Shown here in pieces: positions 55,585 to 64,000 of a DNA stretch of 64,000 nt (positions are counted from its first letter, which is position 1; every line of letters starts with the position of its first letter). The notes under the pieces were generated by a model that saw only the letters and a program-made list of their open reading frames with translations, did no database searches and was not told the DNA's origin. Location: positions 1,085,818-1,149,817 of the forward strand of contig NW_012236528.1 of assembly GCF_000787575.1 (NCBI RefSeq), in the 5' to 3' direction. Both the position numbers and the translations under genes were made by a program. The DNA comes from Acytostelium subglobosum LB1 (lineage: Eukaryota; Evosea; Eumycetozoa; Acytosteliales; Acytosteliaceae).

Positions 55585-57462
55585 TCATTTATTGTCTGGA
55601 TAATCGTATCCACACTTTGCCGCTGTTGTCCTTGTTGCTGTTGTAGCCAATTCTTCATCGGATGACGTGATGGTATCAGATGGAAATGATATATCCATTT
55701 CATCAGTGTCATCATCAGTCTCGTCATCATCATTATCTCCATCGTCATTATGTGTTGTTGCGGATGGCTTATATCTCTCTATCAATAATGGACAACTATT
55801 GGATGTGAAGTAGAGCCCTGACATCTCGTTGCTCTCGCCAGTCTCTCCTTTGGTACATGTGTCGCGCCACTGTCCCTTTGTTGTCAATGGCGAATGAGTT
55901 ATCTTCATCATGGTTACATTACTGCTTTTTGGATCGAATGATTTGAGTGACTGGATGAGTGTGTCAATGTTCTGGCTGTCCACCAGGTCCAACCCGGCGA
56001 CTGGAATTCCAACCTTCTTGGCGCCGGCCTTGACCAACGCTTGAAGTGACATCTCTAGACTTTGTTGTGTGTCGGCAATATATCCAACTTTGTACAGGTC
56101 CACAAGTAGCAACTTCTGTGTCAACGAGTCCTTGAACAGGTGAGTCATCAATGCGCTTGCCATCACAGCTGTTGAGGGCTTGTGAACGACTGGTAGTCCA
56201 CCAGTTACAGGTGACTCCTCAAAGATACCAATGGCTGGAATTACCATTGTTGTTGTTGCGCTATTAGATGATGTTGAAAGAGTAGTTGCCGATGTATCCA
56301 ACCCACTACAACGTAGTAGTTGTGTTATGTCTATGTTTGAATCGGCAGAGATGACGACGGCCTGAGCCTTGATCGATAACTTATGAGTTGTACCGTCATG
56401 TGATGTATAAGTCGCCTCCACACCAGCTGCTTTGGGTGATTGTGTATTGTCGCTGGTCACTTTGTGAACGGATACATTGCCAATGGTCTTGATGGTACCC
56501 TTGTTGCGTGCCCCAATGTTGGGCGTACTGCTTGATTGAGTAGTCCATTGTCCGGCCAATCGTCTGCTGGAGGCGAGGTTGATGCTGACGTTATAATCAT
56601 CGCCAACGATAACCTCTTGTTGTGTGTCGGCGTCAGTCTTGCCCTCCTCTTTGAGCTCCAACAAGATGACCTTGTGGCCAGCTGCCGACAACTTGTCGGC
56701 TGTTGTGCAACCATCTGCTCCGCATCCAACAATGACCACATCTGCGCATATTGAGGTGTCTTTACGAATGTCCATTTTGTCTCCTCGTCTACCGCTTGAC
56801 GACGGACCATATTGTAGTGCCATCCAGTTTGGATTGATTTCTTCTTGAGGCACCAGGTACAGAGTGTATATCAAAGGAACTAGTGCATTGAATGCTTGTC
56901 TTCTCATGGGAATACGTGAGCACTTCATATTGGTCAATATCTGTTGACGTTGATATATTGATAACTCGACAAACGGTGTCAACGAGTCTGTCAGCAACAC
57001 TCCCATTGGTGTACACAACAGTCTAAGCAACCATTTCACATGCATCACCTGATCACCTGACCATCCCTTCACCATCATGCCGATCAATCTACTTGCAATG
57101 TTCATGTCCTTTGCGGGTCTAGTTTGAATCATTAGTATCATCGTTGATTGATTGAATGAATGAATGAGTATGACATACCTTGCAAAGAACTTGTTGACAT
57201 CGTCCTCTGAGCGATGGGTCAGGGAGATGTTGTGCTTCTTAAAGAACTCCTTTGTTATTCTATGACTGGCTATTACAGAGTCACATAGTATTGCTAATGC
57301 TTTATACTCTCTTAATGTGAATTGACTATTACCCGACTCAACATACAACTTCAAATCATCATCTGTCTTTATATTGCTTCTCTTCCATATTGTAACAATT
57401 GTTCCTACTATTGCCACACCAGCCAATGTTAACAATGTTGTGATGATACTAATCAAGTCCAT
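55585..57462 (-). CDS. Degenerate long-chain-alcohol-oxidase-like protein
   Basis: Two exons (57462-57179, 57118-55585; GTATGT-TAG) give about 605 residues. An N-terminal membrane anchor (LISIITTLLTLAGVAIVGTI) precedes motifs of the fatty-alcohol-oxidase branch of GMC oxidoreductases: FTLREYKALAILCDSVI, RQQILTNMKCSRIPMRRQAF and NPNWMALQYGP. The FAD-binding motif follows (DVVIVGCGADGCTTADKLSA then GHKVILLE) but its GxGxxG is altered to GCGADG. The usual central region with the GGGTAVNW-type motif is missing or unrecognisable, and the protein is short for an FAO (about 750). The C-terminal part has a SAPVTGGLPVV-like segment and an acidic tail. An intact enzyme looks unlikely; a repurposed or decaying paralogue is inferred. 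Confidence 0.65.
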   Translation of the reverse strand: MDLISIITTLLTLAGVAIVGTIVTIWKRSNIKTDDDLKLYVESGNSQFTLREYKALAILCDSVIASHRITKEFFKKHNISLTHRSEDDVNKFFARYVILIHSFNQSTMILMIQTRPAKDMNIASRLIGMMVKGWSGDQVMHVKWLLRLLCTPMGVLLTDSLTPFVELSIYQRQQILTNMKCSRIPMRRQAFNALVPLIYTLYLVPQEEINPNWMALQYGPSSSGRRGDKMDIRKDTSICADVVIVGCGADGCTTADKLSAAGHKVILLELKEEGKTDADTQQEVIVGDDYNVSINLASSRRLAGQWTTQSSSTPNIGARNKGTIKTIGNVSVHKVTSDNTQSPKAAGVEATYTSHDGTTHKLSIKAQAVVISADSNIDITQLLRCSGLDTSATTLSTSSNSATTTMVIPAIGIFEESPVTGGLPVVHKPSTAVMASALMTHLFKDSLTQKLLLVDLYKVGYIADTQQSLEMSLQALVKAGAKKVGIPVAGLDLVDSQNIDTLIQSLKSFDPKSSNVTMMKITHSPLTTKGQWRDTCTKGETGESNEMSGLYFTSNSCPLLIERYKPSATTHNDDGDNDDDETDDDTDEMDISFPSDTITSSDEELATTATRTTAAKCGYDYPDNK

Positions 57463-60400
57463 CCTTTATCTCTCTTCCTCTCTTTTCTCTCTCTCTCTCT
57501 TTAAATATATATATTATTATGTGTGTAATATATAGTTATGTATGAGACAAAGAATAAGATATAGAATGTAGATCTAAAGGTCATTCATTCGTTAACACAC
57601 CACCATCCCTCAACTTGCCAACACTACACATTAGTATTTGTCGTCAACAACACGACATTCATTTGCTCTCCCTCACTTGGCAACACACATTCATAATAAT
57701 AAATATTGCCATTCCCAGCAAATGGGGTAGGTCAGCATCCTTGCCTCATTTGCAAGAGTGCTCCAATTGTTTACCACTACAATTATTCATGAATGAGCGA
57801 GGGTTTATTTGTAGGTCATCAACTTTATGATTGATAAAGTGAGTTGAAGCATATCTATCTATCTATCTCTAAGGTTGTAATGGTCAACCTCCCAGGAATT
57901 ATCTGTATGACACAAAATTGTACAATCATCATCAACCAGGGAATTGTAATGATGACCAGACTGGTTGTAAGGATGCGACCTTACTAACTCAATCAACCCA
58001 TGATGGTTGAAATCTTAAGGAAGATTAGATATTATTGAATGTAGTAGTAATTGGTAAACATTACTCACATTAAAACTACAAATAATTATTTAAAATTTAG
58101 GAAGATATTTTAAAAGTTAAGATGTTGGGAATGTTCTTGGGATGATTCACCAATTAAGGTGGTGGTACCAAAACTACAATACACATACTCATCATCATCC
58201 ATCTATTGATCCCATCCCATTGGATAGATATTTGGTAGAACACATACTACAATAACTTCTTCTTCTTTTTTTTTCCCCAATACCCATGATTCAGAGTAGA
58301 CAAATTTGCCCATTTAGAGATAAAGTGGTTTATTCAACCCATCAGTGTTCTCAAACCCATCAACACGACGTTGAAAATTGTGATCACTCAATCCTGGATG
58401 CTCAGGCGCGACCCGACAGCGGGTCAACCCCACTTCCCCCTATCATAACTTAAGGCCTCCTACAAAAAACAAAACGATGATGATGACTAAAAAATATCTT
58501 TGCTGCCCTCCATCTTATGATTGAGCGTGTTTGGGCTTGGGATGGTGGCTCGGTGATCACCAATTTTGATCATGGAAATAACCGTGGTCATCCGAGGCCA
58601 CTACTTCACACATTGCCTTTGACTCTGCAGACATCCTTCACACCCAACTTGAAACAACCCTTGTGTTCTGTGTAGTTTACGTCAACCATTCCACACGCCA
58701 CCAATGCATTTGCAAAGGTTGACCTGACCTGCCTACTTCTACCTCTCGTCCAATTACTACCTATTTTACCTACCTCTATCATCGGTTTGTGGTCCTTGTT
58801 TGATGCTCCAATACATCATCTCTACAACCACCCGTCATCGCCAACCCTCATTGTAGGCTACACCTATATATTTTTGATTTGTTTGTATTTTTGTGTGATG
58901 GCTAGCTGTAGTAGAGGCTCTGCTGCTCACACTACACATGTGACTCTCCGTCTAGACGACCAGATATTTACACTCAATATCTTTCCTATCTTATCCTTTT
59001 TTATATATTTATACATATATATCAAACAAATATTTATAAATTTATCTCTTTCCATCTCCTTTATTTATTATATTTATTTATTTATTTATTTAATTTACAA
59101 CCTTTTCAATAACCTTTTCTCCAGAACAATCAAACAATCAATCAACTAACTTATAAGTTCAATCAATCAAAAAGTATGCTTCTTTACACCAATCCATCTT
59201 TTGTCAATCACTTAAAGTGTTTGTTTTATTTGTTCCATGGTCCAATCCATCATCCACCATCACTCCAATCATGTCAATCAGTCAATAGCATTCATTCACT
59301 CACTCAATCAATCACTTCATCAATTGGATCATTACTCAACTACATTCACAATGATGGACAGTGATTTGTATTCATTCATGTTGTGTAGTATGTATTTTGT
59401 TTACAAAGGTTGTGGGGGAGTGAGAGAGAGAGAAGGCGATGGATTAGTTGCATGTTCGGTGGAAGGTTCTACAAAAAATGAACCGTGGATGTTTGAATGC
59501 ATCATCATCATCGTGTGCCTTGGTATCTCCCAAACCCATTGTGCCCCTTAATATTATTCATACATTATTATCTTGAATATAGTTTTGTTGTTTGTTGGAC
59601 CCAACAAATCAAACAGATTCGTGTGGTAGTGTGTGTGTGAGGTTCATTCACATTCAATTCATTCACTCATCTCATTCGGCCCGTCAATTCCATGTTCACA
59701 CCCCACACTACATGCATACCCCATATCATACCTTACCCCCATAAGCCCGACTCATGGCTTGCATTGTTCCCAAGTCAAACACACCCCCATGAATTCACAC
59801 ACACAGATGCGTCAGTCAACATCCGAGGACTGAGCCGTCAAATCTCAAAGTGGTGGTGGCTACTACAACTACAACTGTAGTAGTATCGTTAAATTAGTAC
59901 CCTCCATCTTTACGCTTTGTTTGAGCGTCGAGATCCGGGCCTGTTTGTGTATCTCTTTTAGCTCTCTCACTCTTTAACTCAAACATGTATTGTGGTTGGT
60001 TGGTTGGCTTGGGTTGGTGGTCGTTGGCCTCCGAGGCCCTACTGGCTCTGACAATATCGGACTATCCGTCTTTTGGCAATTGTTGTTGTTATTGCAACTT
60101 CCCAAGACAGAGTCCATTCATCTTTGTGCAGACAGTGTAGTAGACTACTACGGCTACTACATCTCATCTTTATATTGACTTTACTTTACTTTTGAAACAC
60201 TATCCATCCATCTCATCTTTTCAATCTCTCGCACTCATCCTTGTAAATATAAATATTATTTATAAACATTAATTATTATTATTATATATAAATTATTGTA
60301 TATATGTACAGGAATCCGAATACACACCAGATCATTTAGTAAACTAGTCATCCATAACCTTTATTGTCCAGCAACACAACACTCACTTCCAAACTCATAA

Positions 60401-62815
60401 TCGTCGACGAATCTCGATTCATTGGACTGGACTTCAACTTCCAGGTCACTTCAACACACACGATCGATTGGACTTTGACTTCCAAGCAGGGACCCTCACC
60501 CATATTCCACCACCCATTCACTCACTCACTATCAACTTCATACTCACACTCTCAATTTGGATTACTAATCGAATCAAACAATAACAAACAGAAAGTACCT
60601 TGCTTCCAATCTATTAGACACTACTCGAGAGTACACTTATACAAAAAGGTAAATACCCAACCGCCACCATAATTGCGATTGTCCATACACTCCACACACT
60701 CGACAAACCGTGCCACATGCACAAAAGGCATGCCTTATTGAGATAGAAAGGCGTGCGATCGCAGCCACCGCGATGATTGGTCCAAAGACGGACAATCCTG
60801 TTTTCAGGATATTACCATATTTGGAAATTCCATTTAAGATGAAGGGCTTCTTGAGGCCCTGTTGTGTTTTTTAATGTGTGTGTGTTTGTGAATGTGGACC
60901 TCTCCATCCATCCATCCATCTATCCATCAATGACCAATTAATTAATAATATAATATATATGTTTAATGCAAATGTCGGTACTTGTAAATGGGTTTACCAA
61001 GTGTGTACCGATGTGCAGACTACCCAACCATCTTATAAGTCCGGACTCATTTACACATTCATAAGGCTTTACGTAACTTGTTTCAAGTCCTTCAGTCAGA
61101 TAAACACATAATTCGACTATTATAACAACAGTCACTTTAACACTTGTGTTGAAGAATTAATACTTCATCATCAACTTCATCTTCAACCTCAACTTCAATT
61201 TATTTATTTATTTATTATTTATTCATTCATTAATTAATTTCCAGTCTTTCCAACAAAATATCTTTTATTTTTTAATTGTAGTAATACTACTTAGAGGTAG
61301 AATTCGTTGTGATACATTCAATCCTTCATTCATTCATTCATTCAGACAACTTGGCCATCCAAGCCTGCCCATTAAAAATACCCTGCCAGTACTCCTCACT
61401 AACTATTATTTGTTGGGCATCCCTCCATCTTCATTATCTTTGGTAATCCATCGTCCGTACATTCATCCAGCCAGCCAGTACCCATCCAGTCCAGACCAAT
61501 CCATCCATCGCCTATTGGAGAGCACTCAGTTCAAGATTATATCCTTGAAGTATTTTACCTTTTCATCCTTACCATCCATCCATCCATCTTTTTAAAGGTA
61601 AGTCAGACCCATCCCATCCTCCACAATCAACATCATCATCCACATCCACATCAACTACTACTACCACCACCATTGATAATATCTCGATTCGTATTCATAT
61701 TTGTTTGTTGATTGATTGATTGATTGATGTATTATGCAGTTGGACTGACTGACTGATTGACAGTCACTGTCGCTTGACTCTTGGTACTTTGATTGATTCA
61801 ATCCGGAGTACTACAACCTATTTATTCATTAACTGAACACCTATTATATCATTTTAAAATCATATATATTGATGGTTGACCATTGTCACACTCATACATC
61901 AATCAATCAAACACATAAATAACAATCAATCAATCAAACACTACACACTCTTTCACACACAATCATGTCCAACCCAATCACCTCATACCACACATCATCA
62001 ATCAAACACACTCAAATCACTCATACACACACGCCACAACACTACTATTGTTATGATCGCTTGTCGGCATTAGTATTGCTGTTAAGTGCCCTTTCGTCTT
62101 CTAAGCATCACCATCGCATTGTGTAAGTGTAAGTATATATTTGTGTTTGTTTGCATTGTGGATGTATGGACAACAAGCAATCAATCAATCAATCAATCAA
62201 ACAAGACAAGTTGGATGGGATACTTTATAAAGTATAACATGTATATATTTGTATAAACACCCTTCCACATCCACATCCACTTGTCTGTCTGTCTGCCTGT
62301 CTGTTGTCTTCCTTCTACACATTGTCAGTTTTAAATTGTTAGCAGTGATTTCCAGTTGATCGTGTTTGGCAACATTCGATCCAGCCATCAAGAAAACACT
62401 AACAACCTACTCAACTAATATACACACATGTACGTGTGTAGTTCTCACTTGATACGACGGCCACCCGTTGTACTTTCAACAGACATCCGCAGTCCGTCAT
62501 ACTCATCATTCATTCATTCATTCATTCATTCAATCACACTCTTTTAATTCCCCGCCATCATACTCCCACACCTCATTCATTCATTCACTCAATCAATCAA
62601 TCAATCATACTCACTCAATCACTCTATTCTACATCATAACATAATAATATAGCTTAAGCATTAACCAACCAGACAATCAAACAAACAAATCCAACCGACC
62701 GATTACCTACCCAATCCATCATCATCATCATCATCAGCATCATCACCATTTTTATCAACAATATCATATTCATTCCAGCTCCCCAATAATTATAATTCCC
62801 AACATACTTTTAAAA
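57463..62815. other. 5.3-kb stretch without recognisable gene, upstream of MYB
   Basis: The largest gene-free region in the window. Short ORFs are low in complexity and none has a family motif. It contains many AATC/CATC repeats, CT-rich and T-rich blocks, a GACCCG-ACAG-CGGGTC hairpin (58410-58425), and a hairpin-rich GC-richer island at 60677-60872. It lies between a minus-strand gene and the plus-strand MYB gene, so it holds both promoters and possibly long regulatory sequence or untranslated exons of the MYB gene. Confidence 0.5.
60677..60872 (+). ncRNA. Candidate structured RNA or hairpin cluster
   Basis: GATTGTCC (60677-60684) pairs with GGACAATC (60790-60797). Between them are two perfect palindromes, AAGGCATGCCTT (60725-60736) and TGCGATCGCA (60754-60763). 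ATCCTG-TTTT-CAGGAT forms a 6-bp stem (60795-60810), and AGGGC/GCCCT another (60843-60860), followed by a T6 run (60867-60872) like an RNA polymerase III stop. The base composition is richer in GC than the surroundings. No known RNA family is recognised; strand and limits are guesses. Confidence 0.3.
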
Positions 62816-64000
62816 ATGGAAAGCATCATCCAGTCAAACTCATTCCATCTGCCTTCAAGGCACATGTTGCCATCATTCAACAACAACAACAACAACAATA
62901 ATTCTTCCTCCGCCTCCTCAAGAGTGCCTCAAGAGTCCTCCTCGCTCTCCTCATCCACCAGCTCTACACACTCATTCCCATCTTTTATACAACCACAACA
63001 ACAACAACAATCACAATTCCAGGATATATTGGATGATGACCAAGAGTTCTCAGACAATGAATATGAGAACATGTCACCAAAGGAGGACAATGCAAACTCA
63101 CCCTCAAAGGTATGTCAAACTCATCCTCAAACTCAAACTTCCCCACACTCACACTAACATACTCAAAAACTTAAAGAAAAGAGCAAGGGGACCCATCCAG
63201 AATGGTATAAGACGCTCACCAAACAAATGGACCAAGGAGGAGAATAAGAGACTGTTTGAGCTGGTCAACCTTTATGGAGAGAAGAAGTGGAAGAGGATAT
63301 CCGCAGAGATGGGCAGCCAGAAGACTGGCGCACAGTGCGCCCAACACTGGAAGCGTGTGCTCTCACCTGATATCCGCAAGGGTCCTTGGGACGAGGACGA
63401 GGAGGAGCTGCTCCTGCGCCTGGTCAACCAGCATGGGTCGTCCTGGAAGAAGATCGCCAAGCGCATCTGCAAGCGCACCGATATCCAGTGTCGCTACCAA
63501 TATCTAAAGGCGCTGCAGTCTCGCGAGGTGCCCTGGATAGCCAAGGAGGACGAGGCCCTGATGAAGAAGGTGCAGGAGCTCGACCAGAGCCTCACCTGGC
63601 TCGAGGTGTCCGAGTGTTTGGCCAAGCTCAAGCACACCAACACGCTGAGGACTGCACTCGAATGCAAGACCCGCTACTGCCAGCTCACCCAAGGCTACCA
63701 GATGGCCACGCAGGTGGCGCCCGGCGCCAGCGCCAGCATCATGTCCACAGACATCCCATCGCCACTATCCGACTCCCACTCCTACGACTCGAGCACCAGC
63801 TCATCGCCCACGCTGATGATGGAGAACAGTGAGTTGTTCAACCGTGACAACAAGCTGCAGCCCATCCAGTATGGACATCAGAACAAGTTGAACATCTCCA
63901 ACCTCATGAGCCCGACCACCTCGCCCACCTCATCCGCCTCGCACTTCTTCCTTCTTGACAACTCCAACACCAACACCAGCAACAACAACAACAACAGTGG
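62816..64000 (+). CDS. MYB (three SANT repeat) transcription factor, 3' end outside window
   Basis: Exon 1 (62816-63109) encodes a Ser/Asn/Gln-rich N-terminus; after a 67-bp GTATGT-AAG intron, exon 2 runs from 63177 off the window. Repeat 1 (NKWTKEENKRLFELVNLYGE, KKWKRISAEMG) and repeat 2 (RKGPWDEDEEELLLRLVNQH, SSWKKIAKRI) are typical R2R3-like DNA-binding SANT repeats with regularly spaced Trp. A third, weaker repeat follows (PWIAKEDEALMKKVQEL, LTWLEVSECL). The tail is Ser/Thr/Pro/Asn-rich, as in activation regions. Dictyostelid MYB proteins of this layout act in development, but the particular orthologue is not identified. It sits downstream of an unusually long gene-free region. Confidence 0.9.

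Noticed and set aside
58410-58425. GACCCG-ACAG-CGGGTC hairpin
   Set aside because: Only a 6-bp stem in isolation; noted in the long spacer but not strong enough to call a feature.
58787-59149. 120-codon ORF in the long gap
   Set aside because: Composed of AT-rich hydrophobic and Ile/Tyr repeats with no family motif and no splice-supported extension.
60660-60900. Possible tRNA in the hairpin-rich island
   Set aside because: No B-box (GGTTCRANNCC type) and no acceptor-stem arrangement. A manual look for the B-box on both strands across the window found no convincing tRNA; a covariance search was not possible.

Overview
This window looks like nuclear DNA of a dictyostelid social amoeba. The evidence is an AT-rich but not extreme base composition, short introns of about 60-90 bp beginning GTATGT or GTAAGT, proteins loaded with Asn/Gln/Ser/Thr/Asp runs, an FNIP-repeat protein, dictyostelid-type ankyrin-like proteins, and clear eukaryotic housekeeping genes. 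The GC content is too high for D. discoideum; a group 1-2 type species (Cavenderia, Heterostelium or Acytostelium relatives) is a guess, not a demonstration.

Layout. 1-5.7 kb: a STE20-like kinase (minus, cut by the window edge and carrying a one-base frameshift), a LYAR-type zinc-finger protein, and three secreted-protein genes. 5985-10106: a complete piggyBac-like transposon, bounded by TTAA and encoding a six-exon transposase. 10.4-15.8 kb: the condensin subunit CAP-D2 (nine exons) and a small proline/asparagine-rich protein. 16-21 kb: a hypothetical coiled-coil protein and a damaged copy of a two-module ankyrin-like gene. 21.5-30.95 kb: a low-complexity protein, ribosomal protein eL27, a large uncharacterised protein, and a surface heparinase II/III-like protein. 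31.6-42.2 kb: TFIIE-beta, a ubiquitin-like relic, APC3/CDC27, a TrmH-type RNA methylase, EAPP, the splicing factor RNF113/CWC24, an FNIP-repeat protein, and a twin-CX9C mitochondrial protein. 44.2-53.3 kb: a Q/N/H-rich regulator-like protein, EF-1 alpha, and the intact copy of the two-module ankyrin-like gene. 53.3-57.5 kb: a secreted-protein relic, an SLC25 mitochondrial carrier, and a degenerate long-chain-alcohol-oxidase-like protein. 57.5-62.8 kb has no recognisable gene and lies upstream of a MYB transcription factor that runs off the right edge.

The genes do not form one pathway. Most are constitutive: chromosome and cell-cycle machinery (CAP-D2, CDC27), transcription (TFIIE-beta, MYB), splicing (RNF113), and translation (eL27, EF-1 alpha, TrmH). 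Several pairs are divergent and share short promoters. The most unusual material is the apparently intact piggyBac element and the pair of inverted ankyrin-like paralogues. Both paralogues join two ORFs through the same intron. The 17-21 kb copy also has an internal inversion that keeps the reading frame open, plus decay at its 3' end.
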